22,218 bases of DNA, from positions 1 to 22,218 of the forward strand of contig CAZYLK010000094.1 of assembly GCA_964648365.1 (NCBI GenBank). The letters run 5' to 3'. Shown here piece after piece: positions 7,162 through 15,033 of the stretch. This DNA comes from SURF-32 sp964648365 (GTDB lineage: Bacteria > Planctomycetota > Phycisphaerae > UBA1845). The translations under genes and the position numbers were made by a program. The notes under the pieces were generated by a model. The model worked only from the letters and a program-made list of their open reading frames with translations. It was not told the DNA's origin and made no database searches. How positions within the stretch are numbered: the first letter of the stretch is position 1; the number at the start of each line of letters is the position of its first letter.

Positions 7162-7205
7162 GGGAAGGGAAGAAGGGAGTAAGGGAGTAAGGGGACAAGG
7201 GAAGA
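7162..7205 (+). repeat. Purine-rich GGGAGTAA tract
   Basis: Directly after the ankyrin stop codon the plus strand runs GGGAAGGGAAGAAGGGAG, then TAAGGGAGTAAGGGG. It is like the tract at 1-58. It could fold into G-rich structure, but no function is evident. Confidence 0.55.
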
Positions 7206-7284
7206 AATCGTCACGGCCTCACCGCGGACCCAGCCGTCGATACCCTGACTCTGCAGGGATGATTTCTGCATGTTGTCACCTGAC

Positions 7285-7599
7285 TCATCCCGAATTCGGG
7301 CTCCCTCGGTTCATCGCTTCGCCCCCAACATTCGCCGCAGCCTGCCGGTCGTGAGCGAAGAGGCATACGAGCGCCGCGCCCTGCAAGATCGGCACCGAGA
7401 GCCGGTACTGCTGAATGTCCAGGGCGATGAGTACCACAGCGACGGCGGTCATCGTGAGCCAACCAAGACGGAACGCGACCTGGCGGAAGCGGGATGTGCC
7501 ATCGAAAAGGCCCCACGCCACCCTGCACGTGACGGTCGCGAACGTGCCAGCAACGAACCACGCCAGACCGGACAGGAACAGACTGAAGACAGCCAGCAT
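7285..7599 (-). CDS. Small membrane protein, unknown function
   Basis: A 104-residue protein with three likely transmembrane segments: about residues 2-24 (AVFSLFLSGLAWFVAG), 43-61 (LGWLTMTAVAVVLIALDI) and 68-82 (VPILQGAALVCLF). I recognise no family. It starts 12 bases after the stop of the exported TPR protein and is probably co-transcribed with it. The last codons and the stop are made from a palindromic stretch, CCCGAATTCGGG (7289-7300), so the natural C-terminus may once have been different. The ribosome site is weak. The hydrophobic pattern favours a real gene, but coding status is less certain than for its neighbours. Confidence 0.5.
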   Translation of the reverse strand: MLAVFSLFLSGLAWFVAGTFATVTCRVAWGLFDGTSRFRQVAFRLGWLTMTAVAVVLIALDIQQYRLSVPILQGAALVCLFAHDRQAAANVGGEAMNRGSPNSG

Positions 7600-7611
7600 C
7601 GCTGATTCTGC

Positions 7612-8625
7612 CTACCGCCCGTTCCGCGGCGAGCGCAACTGCGCACGCATCATCAATCGCTGAACCAGCAGATCATCCGGGCGCAGCGAAGCCGCGCGGG
7701 CGAGGGGTTCCATCGCCGCCGAGCCGCGACCGCTGAACAACCGCACATAGCCCAGCAGAACCGCCGCATCGAAGTCGTCCGGATCGGCGGCTCGTTCGGT
7801 CAGCGCGGCCACATGCAACTCGAAATCCGCCGGCGTGCCATAATCGCTGCGCAGGTCGAGCGGCAGGTGGATGATCCGCGGCTCGAGCTCGATCGCGCGG
7901 CGCAGAATCGCCACGGCCTCCGCGTCCAGCCCCTGCGCGAACAGCGCCTGGGCCGCGTGAATGCGGCTGGCCGGGTCGCCCTGGTTGAGCCGCGCGGCCA
8001 GCAGGAATCCGTCCGCCGCTTCGGTATATCGCCCGTCCGCAAAGGCGGCCAGCCCGAAGTCCATCGCATCCAGATACGACGTGATGCCCATCAGCGCCGC
8101 CCGCTCAAACTGCTCGAAATGCCGCCCGTCGTCGACGCCCTGCCGATACGCTTCCGCGACCATCGCCTGATAGGGGTCATAGTATCCGTCGCGCGGCGGG
8201 TAGTACTCGTAGTAGTTGCTGTAGCCGTAGTCGTACGTGTGCAGCGGCGGACGATCGAAGGCGCTGCGGCGGCCGAACTGGCCGTAGTCGTAATACGACC
8301 GCGGCTCGAAGATCGGCGGTCGCGAGCGGCGATAGCCCCAGGGCAGATTCGGGTCCGGCCGCATGTAGTCCCGCTGAAGCCGCGGCGGGGCGGTGGCGTA
8401 GGGATCGTCCATCATGGGATCCTGCATCGAGGGATCCGGCACCGCTGGTTCCTGCATCGCCTCGCCCGGATACGGCCGGCCCGGCTGCGGGGCGCCCGAT
8501 CCGGGGTCGCCCGCCTGCTGACGGCCGGTCTGACCGAGTGCGACCCCGACGGACCCACCGGCAAGCGCAACGAGGGCCAACACCGTGCAGGCGTGACCGT
8601 TCCGCGTCATCGTTCGTGGCGTCAT
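7612..8625 (-). CDS. Exported TPR-repeat protein with Pro/Tyr-rich region
   Basis: A 337-residue exported protein. A signal peptide covers about residues 1-32 (basic start, then VLALVALAGGSVGVALGQ). Next comes a disordered region rich in Pro, Gln, Met and Asp, then a Tyr-rich stretch at about 108-155 (YYDYGQF, YDYGYSNYYEYYPPRDGYYDPY). The C-terminal half has TPR-type helices from about 180, with AAFADGRYTEAADGFLLAARL, IHAAQALFAQGLDAEAVAILRRAIEL and LARAASLRPDD. The ATG at 8625 is chosen because AGGAG stands eight bases before it and the signal peptide follows; the frame opens 31 codons earlier without support. It probably acts in the periplasm or on the cell surface. The binding partner is unknown. 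Confidence 0.8.
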   Translation of the reverse strand: MTPRTMTRNGHACTVLALVALAGGSVGVALGQTGRQQAGDPGSGAPQPGRPYPGEAMQEPAVPDPSMQDPMMDDPYATAPPRLQRDYMRPDPNLPWGYRRSRPPIFEPRSYYDYGQFGRRSAFDRPPLHTYDYGYSNYYEYYPPRDGYYDPYQAMVAEAYRQGVDDGRHFEQFERAALMGITSYLDAMDFGLAAFADGRYTEAADGFLLAARLNQGDPASRIHAAQALFAQGLDAEAVAILRRAIELEPRIIHLPLDLRSDYGTPADFELHVAALTERAADPDDFDAAVLLGYVRLFSGRGSAAMEPLARAASLRPDDLLVQRLMMRAQLRSPRNGR

Positions 8626-8716
8626 TGTCTGACTCCTGGCAGCGGCTGCGGCTGAACTCCGCGGGGGACGGCTGCCGGGCGAACCCCCGGAAAACGGCCC
8701 CGCCGGACTCCAGACC

Positions 8717-8722
8717 ATTATA
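8717..8722 (-). promoter_or_regulatory. Candidate -10 box for the exported TPR gene
   Basis: The minus strand reads TATAATGG, a perfect -10 hexamer, about 92 bases before the start codon. The -35 is unclear: TTGTAA lies 20 bases upstream, which is too long. The rest of the 8626-8850 gap holds GC-rich palindromes such as CCAGGCTCCGGCCTGG (about 8775-8790) and GCCGGC repeats, which may be further REP-like elements or the terminator of the esterase gene. Confidence 0.4.
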
Positions 8723-8850
8723 CGCGGAGAGAGCGGGATTGGTTACAAGCCGTGCAGCCGTGCCCGCTGGGACCGCCAGGCTCCGGCCTGGCTCCGCCTA
8801 GACCGCCGGCTTCCACGCTGACGGCACCGGCCGCGACGCCGGCCGGCAAA

Positions 8851-11196
8851 TCACTCTCCGAGGACGAACGCCAGCGCTTTGCCGAGATGCTCGCGGTACG
8901 GCTGGGGCACGTCGTGGCCCACATCGGGGAAAGTGACCAACTTCACCGCGTAGCCGGACTCGGAGAGGCCCTCGGCTGCCGCCCGGTTTCGGCGCAGAAG
9001 GTCGTCGCGCTCGCCGACCATGATGTAGAACCGCGGCGGTCTTTCACCCGCCGCCTTGCGGAAGGGCCACTCCAGCGGCGGGTAGGCCGCACCGATCTCA
9101 ATCACCCCGGCGAACGTCTCCGGATACCGCAGCCCCAGCACGTGCGCCATGCCCCCGCCCTGTGAAAATCCGGTCAGGATGATGCGCTTATCGTCGATCC
9201 TGTGCTTCTTCCTAACCTGATCCAGCGTGTGTCGCACCAGGATGTCGGCCTGTTCCTCGTCCACCCAGCTATAGCCGCCTGCCTCCACCGGCTCGACGGC
9301 CTGCGGTGTCACCAGAATGGCGCCAAAGTCGCCGGCAGCCTCCGTCCAGAGGCCCAGAAGGTCATCTCCGTCAGCGCCCCATCCGTGCAGTGCGACGATG
9401 AGCGGCGCGGGTTGGTCCGCGCGGTGATCAGGCGGGAGTCGGACCCGCAACGGATCGAGATCGAACTTCTTCTTGAGGTCCGCCACGAAGTCGCTCCCGT
9501 TCTCCTTGATCGCGGCCAGAACGGTCGCATACTGCGGATGACTGCGGATCCGCAGCAGATCGGAGTCCGTGCGCGCTTCTTCGTAATCTCGGTACCCGTT
9601 CTCAACCGCTTTCTTCAGCCATCCGACCGCATCGTCGGGCTCACCGGCGCTGGCGAACCAGCGCGCCAGTTGAACCTGAAGGACGGGAAAATGCGGATGA
9701 ATGGCGTGGAGCTTGCCGGCGATGGCGCGCATCCTGGGCAGGTCTTTTGCCTGAAGGGCGGCGACGAACTCCTGCTGGAGGATGTAGTACCGGTTGTTGG
9801 GCGCCAGCGCCGTCAGATCGCCGTTACTTCGGATCGTCGCCGCGACCGCCGCAAAATCGGCGTGCGAACGAATACTGTCCAGATCCGAATCGCGATTGAG
9901 ATGGGCGAAGGACTTGTATCCGTTCTCCGCGGATTTCCTCAACCAACCGATGGCTTCGCCCGTCCTGCCGTCCAGCGCGCAGACGCAGGCGATGTTGTAT
10001 TGGAGAAGCGCGTTTCCGGGCACAAGCGCATCGAGCTTGAGCCCGGTCTCAATCGCCTTCGACCAGTTCTCCTCGTCGTAGGCATCGTCGTATTCCTTCC
10101 CCAAGCGCAATACTTGTTCATCCTCCGCTGTCCAGGTCAACGGCAGCAGGGCGGCCTGTTCGCCAAGTACGGAGGCCAGCGCCTGACGGCACACTTCCCG
10201 GTGCCCCTGCGGCATCGTGTGGTAAACGCGCGCGTAGGTGGTTATCTCCACCGTGTAGCCGGCCTTCCCGAAGTCCTCCGCCGCCTGGCGACTGACGGAA
10301 GCGGGAGCCTCTCGCTGGTCGGTGATGAAGTAGAACCGCGGGAGCCTTGTACCGGTCGCCTTGGACGGCGCGTCGCGATTTGGCGTGTACCAGATATCGG
10401 TGGCCACGATTCCGGCGAATTCCTCCGGTCGAAGCGTGCCCAGTTTGGAGGCCATGAGTGCACCTTGCCCGTAGCCCGCCAGGATGATCCGCCGGTCATC
10501 GATTTTGTACAGCTTCCTCATGTGCTTGAGCGTACACTGCACGAGTACGTCGGCGTGGTCCACATCCACCCAATTGAAGCCCTCGCCCTCCACCCGCCGG
10601 GTGGCGTGTGGCGCGACCAGGACTGCGCCCATGTCGGCCGCCGCCGCCTTCCAAATCTCCACCCCGTAGTCGGCCCAGGCGCCGAACGGGTGCATGACCA
10701 CAATCAGGGGCGACGGCTGGTCCGTCACGAAGTTCGGCGGAAGCTGCGCCTGCGGGAGATCCCTGGCGAACGCCTCCTCCAAGTCAGCCACGAACTGCCC
10801 GTGACTCTGCTTCACCATGTCCAACATCGCAGCGTACTTCGCGTGCTTGCGGATCGGTTCCATGACCGGATCGGTCGTAAAGTGGTTGAGGCGGTCAAAC
10901 CCGTTTTCGACCGACTCCGTCAGCCACTTGACCGCCTCGTCCACGTTGCCGGCCCGCACGCACGCACGCGCCAGTTCGTATTGGACAGGTGCGTTACCCG
11001 GCGCCACAGCGTTGAGCTTCAAGCCGAGCTCAATCGCACGCGACCAGTCCTCCGCGTACAGCGCATCGTCGAACTCGCCGCTGAGACGGCGGGCCTGCTC
11101 GTAGTCCTGCGTCTGAGCCGGCGCCGGCGGCACAATCGGCGGCAAGATCCCGGAGAGCAGGAGAATGAGGCGCCAAGTGCGGCGCGGGTGCGTCAT
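8851..11196 (-). CDS. Exported TPR protein with two alpha/beta-hydrolase (esterase) domains
   Basis: A 781-residue protein. A signal peptide covers about residues 1-28 (LILLLSGILPPIVPPAPAQ). A TPR-like unit follows (about 33-125), then esterase domain 1 (about 150-345), two more TPR-like units (about 356-460 and 472-565), and esterase domain 2 (about 575-781). Domain 2 has an intact triad: S678 in GFSQGG, D731 or D732 in GERDD, and H761 in VGHDVP. It should hydrolyse ester bonds outside the cytoplasm, like carboxylesterase/PHB-depolymerase-type enzymes. In domain 1 the nucleophile elbow reads GYGQG, with Gly243 where Ser should be, so it is probably not catalytic. The two halves share order and motifs, which points to internal duplication. 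The ATG at 11196 has AAGAGGA at proper spacing and begins the signal peptide. Confidence 0.88.
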   Translation of the reverse strand: MTHPRRTWRLILLLSGILPPIVPPAPAQTQDYEQARRLSGEFDDALYAEDWSRAIELGLKLNAVAPGNAPVQYELARACVRAGNVDEAVKWLTESVENGFDRLNHFTTDPVMEPIRKHAKYAAMLDMVKQSHGQFVADLEEAFARDLPQAQLPPNFVTDQPSPLIVVMHPFGAWADYGVEIWKAAAADMGAVLVAPHATRRVEGEGFNWVDVDHADVLVQCTLKHMRKLYKIDDRRIILAGYGQGALMASKLGTLRPEEFAGIVATDIWYTPNRDAPSKATGTRLPRFYFITDQREAPASVSRQAAEDFGKAGYTVEITTYARVYHTMPQGHREVCRQALASVLGEQAALLPLTWTAEDEQVLRLGKEYDDAYDEENWSKAIETGLKLDALVPGNALLQYNIACVCALDGRTGEAIGWLRKSAENGYKSFAHLNRDSDLDSIRSHADFAAVAATIRSNGDLTALAPNNRYYILQQEFVAALQAKDLPRMRAIAGKLHAIHPHFPVLQVQLARWFASAGEPDDAVGWLKKAVENGYRDYEEARTDSDLLRIRSHPQYATVLAAIKENGSDFVADLKKKFDLDPLRVRLPPDHRADQPAPLIVALHGWGADGDDLLGLWTEAAGDFGAILVTPQAVEPVEAGGYSWVDEEQADILVRHTLDQVRKKHRIDDKRIILTGFSQGGGMAHVLGLRYPETFAGVIEIGAAYPPLEWPFRKAAGERPPRFYIMVGERDDLLRRNRAAAEGLSESGYAVKLVTFPDVGHDVPQPYREHLGKALAFVLGE

Positions 11197-11346
11197 GAGT
11201 GTTCCTCTTCTTGGATAGGCTGAGCGATCCACATGCGATACTACGGCACGATCCGGCCCTGTCCAGATCGTGCGGCTCAACCATTCTCGTGGTACCTCTA
11301 TCGTGGGCTCCGGCCTCCAGCCTCGCCGCCCCGCCAAAAACCCGTA

Positions 11347-11405
11347 TGGTCCCAATTCCTCCCGTCCCCTCGAACCCGCGGCTTCCGTTTCTTACAATGG
11401 GACCA
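11347..11405 (+). promoter_or_regulatory. Inverted repeat TGGTCCCA/TGGGACCA before the subtilase gene
   Basis: TGGTCCCA (11347-11354) and its exact complement TGGGACCA (11398-11405) are 43 bases apart in the gap between the divergent esterase and subtilase genes. A possible -10 (TACAAT, 11393-11398) touches the right half; its -35 at 11370 (TCGAAC) is poor. It could be an operator, but there is no proof. The rest of the 11197-11446 gap shows nothing else clear. Confidence 0.3.
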
Positions 11406-11446
11406 CCAAGCGCCGCCAGCCCTAGGCGGGAATCAAGGGGATCGCA

Positions 11447-13288
11447 GTGCGAACATATCTGCTGACCGTCGTCGTCGCCGCCACCCTGCCCGCCTGCCCG
11501 GCCACCATCACATGGTCGCCCCCGGTCGTCGCCGCGCTGCCCGCCGCCCACGACTCGGCCCGACCGGTGAAGCACTGGGTCTTCTTCAAGGACAAGGGAC
11601 TGGCCACACCCGCGGAAATCGACCGCGCGCTCGCCGAGGTCGCGGCCGGGTATGACCCTCGTGCGATTGAGCGGCGCCGGTTGCGTCGGACGGCGCCGGG
11701 CCTCTTCGACGATCGCGATCTGCCCGTGGCGCCCGCGTACATCGACGCCGTCCTCGCAACGGGCGATCACCACCGCGTCGCCCCGGCCGCTTCCCACGGC
11801 GTCGCCCCGGGCGCTCCCCAGGGCATCACCGCGGGCGTCCGACTCGGCGTCACCAGCCGCTGGCTCAACGCCATCTCGGTGTACGCCACGGCGGAACAAT
11901 GCGACGCCATCGCCGCGCTTCCCTTCGTATCGAAAGTGCAGCCCGTCGCCCGCGGCCGGCGCGTCGAGGTTTCTGCTGCTGCACAAGTCGATGCGCTTTC
12001 CGATGCACCGGCTGAGTCCCGACTCCCACCGGTTGAAAACCGGTGCCACGCGCAACACTCGACCGCCAGCGGCGATGGCCCGATGACCATGGACTTCTAC
12101 GGCCGCTCATCACAACAGATCCATCAAATGCGCCTCAACGAACTGCACGACCAGGGCCTGACCGGCAAAGGCGTCATCATCGGCGTGCTCGACACCGGCT
12201 TCGAGCGCAGCCACGTCGCCTTCAACAGCCCCGACCACCCGCTGCGCGTCCGGGCCGAGTGGGACTTCGTCAACGACGACGGCAACACGGCGATCGAACA
12301 GGGCGACCCGGACAACCAGCACGAACACGGCACGCTGATCCTCGGCACGCTCGGGGCGTACCAGCCGAATGAGCTGGTCGGCGGGGCGTTCGACGCGGAG
12401 TTCATCCTGGCCAAGGTCGAAGACCTGCTCAGCGAGTACCCGCTGGAGGAAGACTGGTTCGCGGCCGGGCTGGAGTTCATCGAGGCCAACGGCGGCGACG
12501 TGGCGACTTCGTCCGTGGTGGCGTACTGGTACGGGCAGGAAACGATGGACGGCCGCAGTTCCGTCATGGCCAAAGCCTGGAACATCGCCGCCGAAAACGG
12601 CCTGCACGGCTGCCAGGGCGCCGGCAACGCCGGCCACGACGCCAACCCGCAGACGTCATCGTTGACCACGCCCGCCGACGCATTCGACGTGCTCACCATC
12701 GGGGCGGTGGACGCCAACGGCGTGATCGCCGGCTTCAGCTCCGACGGCCCCACCCGCGACGGCCGCATCAAACCCGAACTGCTCGCCCGCGGCGTGGCGA
12801 CACAGACCGTCGATCCGTTCAACCCGAATGCCTACACCGGCGCCAGCGGCACGTCCCTGGCCACCCCCGTCGCCTGCGGCGCCGTCGCCTGCCTGCTGCA
12901 AGCCCACCCCGACTGGTCCGTCGAACAGATGCGCAGCGCCCTGATGAGCACCGGCCAGCGCTTCCAAGTCGAAAAGTCGCTCGACCCGCTCTACGTCGAA
13001 GGCGCCGGCATCATAGACGCCGCCGCGGCCCACACGGCCTCAACCTGCACCGGCCGCGAAGGCCTGCGCCTAAAGTGCAAACGCGGCGGCCGGCTCAAAG
13101 TGACGCTCAAACGCGGCCAGCCCAACGCCGTCGTGGCGTTCCGGCTGGACGATGACCCGTATACGGATCACCAGGTCGTCACCAATGGGCGGGGGAAGGT
13201 GAAGCGGGTTTTCGGCGACGTGGGGCCGGGGGGGCATTCGGTGGAGGTGCTGCCCTGCGGCGTGCGCGGAGCGGTCGAGTGTCGCTGA
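11447..13288 (+). CDS. Secreted subtilisin-like serine protease (S8 family)
   Basis: A 613-residue exported protease. A signal peptide covers about residues 1-20, possibly with a lipobox-like cysteine (LPAC, C17). A propeptide-like domain spans about 43-170 (HWVFFKDKG to SVYATAEQCDAIAALPFVSKVQPVAR). A linker follows, then the catalytic domain at about 228-530. The triad is D249 (GVLDTGF), H294 (HEHGT) and S470 (GTSLATP); N394 (GAGNAG) fills the oxyanion hole. The final 80 residues are a small beta-type domain with cysteines. The GTG start has AAGGGG six bases before it. Two oddities: residues about 108-130 look like an insertion in the propeptide (VAP/GVAP/GIT units), and a dispersed palindrome is translated in the linker at about 194-200. 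Confidence 0.92.
   Translation: MRTYLLTVVVAATLPACPATITWSPPVVAALPAAHDSARPVKHWVFFKDKGLATPAEIDRALAEVAAGYDPRAIERRRLRRTAPGLFDDRDLPVAPAYIDAVLATGDHHRVAPAASHGVAPGAPQGITAGVRLGVTSRWLNAISVYATAEQCDAIAALPFVSKVQPVARGRRVEVSAAAQVDALSDAPAESRLPPVENRCHAQHSTASGDGPMTMDFYGRSSQQIHQMRLNELHDQGLTGKGVIIGVLDTGFERSHVAFNSPDHPLRVRAEWDFVNDDGNTAIEQGDPDNQHEHGTLILGTLGAYQPNELVGGAFDAEFILAKVEDLLSEYPLEEDWFAAGLEFIEANGGDVATSSVVAYWYGQETMDGRSSVMAKAWNIAAENGLHGCQGAGNAGHDANPQTSSLTTPADAFDVLTIGAVDANGVIAGFSSDGPTRDGRIKPELLARGVATQTVDPFNPNAYTGASGTSLATPVACGAVACLLQAHPDWSVEQMRSALMSTGQRFQVEKSLDPLYVEGAGIIDAAAAHTASTCTGREGLRLKCKRGGRLKVTLKRGQPNAVVAFRLDDDPYTDHQVVTNGRGKVKRVFGDVGPGGHSVEVLPCGVRGAVECR
12027..12045 (-). repeat. Dispersed palindrome B inside the subtilase gene
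   Basis: CACCGGTTGAAAACCGGTG is the same 19-base palindrome found at 5727-5745 in the opposite orientation. The TGG that flanks it on the minus strand is also kept. It is translated in frame as part of LPPVENRC in the linker between propeptide and catalytic domain, where an insertion would do least harm. Confidence 0.85.
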
Positions 13289-13318
13289 GGTTGCAAGCGC
13301 CCGTCGTGATCGCACCTC

Positions 13319-13334
13319 GCCAGCGAGTGCTGGC
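13319..13334 (+). terminator. Weak hairpin after the subtilase gene
   Basis: GCCAGC-gagt-GCTGGC followed by only three Ts, about 30 bases past the stop. A second small hairpin, GGGGTAGCCCC, comes just after. It may be a weak terminator or another repeat. Confidence 0.35.
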
Positions 13335-13400
13335 TTTCCAGGGGTAGCCCCTACACGCCGGAATCGGTATCCTCCCGAACATGCCTTGCGGTGACCCGCG

Positions 13401-14516
13401 ATGATCGAACGCCTGTACGTCCACAATTTCCGCTGCCTGGAGAACTTCACGCTCGACTTTGCCGGGCAGCGGTCGGCGCTTCTGATCGGCAAGAACGGCG
13501 CGGGCAAGTCGACCGTGCTGCGTGCGCTGCAAGTGTTCCAATCCATCGGGCGTGGACCCAATCGCGTTAGGAATGTCGTCTGCGCGAAGGACTTCGCGCG
13601 GTTCGACAAGAGCCGGCCCATGCGATTCGAGATCGATGCGACGCTCGCGACGCGGCGGTTCAAGTATTCGGTAGCCTTCGAGTGGCCCGAGGACCTGTCC
13701 GGAGCCGGCATTCTCGAGGAGACGCTCCTGAGGGACGGGGACGCCGTTTTCACGCGCGAACGGGAGCAGGTTCAGCTTGCCGGAGGCGCGGCGTTCGGCC
13801 TTGACTCTCACGTATTCGCCCTGCCGGTCATCAACGAGCAGCCGCCCGCGCAGTCTATCCAGGATGTGAGGGCGTACCTCGCGGACCTGATGCTGCTGGC
13901 GCCGATCCCGCAGATGATGGGAGGGTTCTCCGAGGAGCCTGAAACCGAACTCGAGCGCTCCGCCGGGAACTATGTGTCCTGCCTGCGCTCCGTGCTGCAG
14001 AAGAAACCCAAGGCGTACAGTGAGTTTGAAGCGTTCGTGAAAGCTGTGATTCCGGATTTCTCTTCTATCGAGAATGTCCGTCGCGGCAAGGAGGGCGGCA
14101 GTCAATTGATCGTCACGTTCGATCAGCCGAAGCCGCAGCGGACGCTTCCACTGGACTTCGACGTGCTCTCGGACGGCGAAAAATGCGTTCTGCTGTCCGC
14201 CTACATCGCGGCCGCCAATGCCGTGCGTTCACCGACGGACCCGCCCGTCGTCTGCGTGTGGGACGAGCCGGACAGCCATCTTTCGCTCTCCGAGGTCGGG
14301 CATTTCATCACGTCCATGCGGAAGATGGCCAACCGCGGCGGACAGTTCATCGCGACCACGCACCACCCCGAGACGATTCGCAAGTTTTCCGACGAAAACA
14401 CGTTCGTGCTGTCCCGCAAGTCGCATCTTGAGCCGGCCGTCGTCAAGCCTCTCAGCGCCTACAGCTACACCGGCGACCTGATCCACGCCCTGGCTCGCGA
14501 TGAAATCATCGGATGA
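13401..14516 (+). CDS. AAA/ABC-type ATPase (OLD-like, AAA_21 style)
   Basis: A 371-residue SMC/ABC-class ATPase. It begins with the typical MIERLYVHNFRCLENF strand. Walker A is GKNGAGKST (30-38); the ABC signature is LSDGEK (256-261); Walker B is VVCVWDEPD, with D288 and catalytic E289; and the switch histidine lies in TTHHPE (319-324). A substrate domain lies between Walker A and the signature. There is no C-terminal TOPRIM in this protein, unlike full OLD nucleases. The next gene overlaps it by four bases, so the two are made together. Such ATPases often act as sensors in DNA repair or phage-defence pairs (PARIS-, RloA- and Septu-like). The role here is inferred from architecture only. No clear ribosome site or promoter is visible in the 112-base gap upstream. 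Confidence 0.85.
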   Translation: MIERLYVHNFRCLENFTLDFAGQRSALLIGKNGAGKSTVLRALQVFQSIGRGPNRVRNVVCAKDFARFDKSRPMRFEIDATLATRRFKYSVAFEWPEDLSGAGILEETLLRDGDAVFTREREQVQLAGGAAFGLDSHVFALPVINEQPPAQSIQDVRAYLADLMLLAPIPQMMGGFSEEPETELERSAGNYVSCLRSVLQKKPKAYSEFEAFVKAVIPDFSSIENVRRGKEGGSQLIVTFDQPKPQRTLPLDFDVLSDGEKCVLLSAYIAAANAVRSPTDPPVVCVWDEPDSHLSLSEVGHFITSMRKMANRGGQFIATTHHPETIRKFSDENTFVLSRKSHLEPAVVKPLSAYSYTGDLIHALARDEIIG

Positions 14517-15004
14517 GCGTCAACAAGTACAAGCCGCACGTCTTCGTGATCCCCGAAGACGATGCCGACCGGCAGATCGCGCTCGGCTTCGTGCTGCACC
14601 CTCACGTTATTCAGCGGCAGGTGCAGGTGGTGGAACCTGCCGGCGGCTGGGCACGCGTGCTCGACACATTCGGGAAAGAATACGTGCCGTTGCTCCAGCA
14701 CAACGGGCGTGCGCACGTCGTCATGGTCGTCGACTTCGACGGGGATACGGCCGGGCGCCGAGCGCACTTCGAGGCCGAGATTCCGGAGGCGATCGGTCCT
14801 CGCGTCTTCGTGATCGGACCGCGCGACACTCCCGAGTCGCTCAGGCAGTCGCTCGGAAAGGGCTATGAGGACATCGGACAGCTCCTGGCGGAGGACTGCG
14901 ACCGCGATCGCAGCGATATGTGGGATCACGAGTTGCTTCATCACAATGAGCCGGATCGCCAACGCCTCTTCCAGACCGTCAGGCCGTTTCTCTTCGACGC
15001 CTGA
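14513..15004 (+). CDS. ATPase partner protein, possible TOPRIM-like effector
   Basis: A 163-residue acidic protein whose ATG overlaps the TGA of the ATPase gene (ATGA). The N-terminus has KPHVFVIPEDDADRQ (E15, D16, D17). The centre has VVMVVDFDGD (D74, D76, D78) after a hydrophobic strand. Then come a strand RVFVIGPRDTPESL and a tail with LAEDC and WDHELLHHN. A glutamate after the first strand and a DxD after a later strand is the pattern of a TOPRIM metal site, seen in the small partners of some defence ATPases (for example AriB of PARIS or RloB). The fit is by pattern only and the protein is shorter than those. It could also be a non-enzymatic regulator. Confidence 0.7.
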   Translation: MSVNKYKPHVFVIPEDDADRQIALGFVLHPHVIQRQVQVVEPAGGWARVLDTFGKEYVPLLQHNGRAHVVMVVDFDGDTAGRRAHFEAEIPEAIGPRVFVIGPRDTPESLRQSLGKGYEDIGQLLAEDCDRDRSDMWDHELLHHNEPDRQRLFQTVRPFLFDA

Positions 15005-15033
15005 GCAACACGATCGAGGCGATCCGCGGCAAC

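Noticed and set aside
9202..11223. 673-codon plus-strand open frame opposite the esterase
   Set aside because: It mirrors the codon pattern of the real gene in GC-rich DNA. It has no recognisable domains, while the minus strand has a signal peptide, TPRs and hydrolase motifs.
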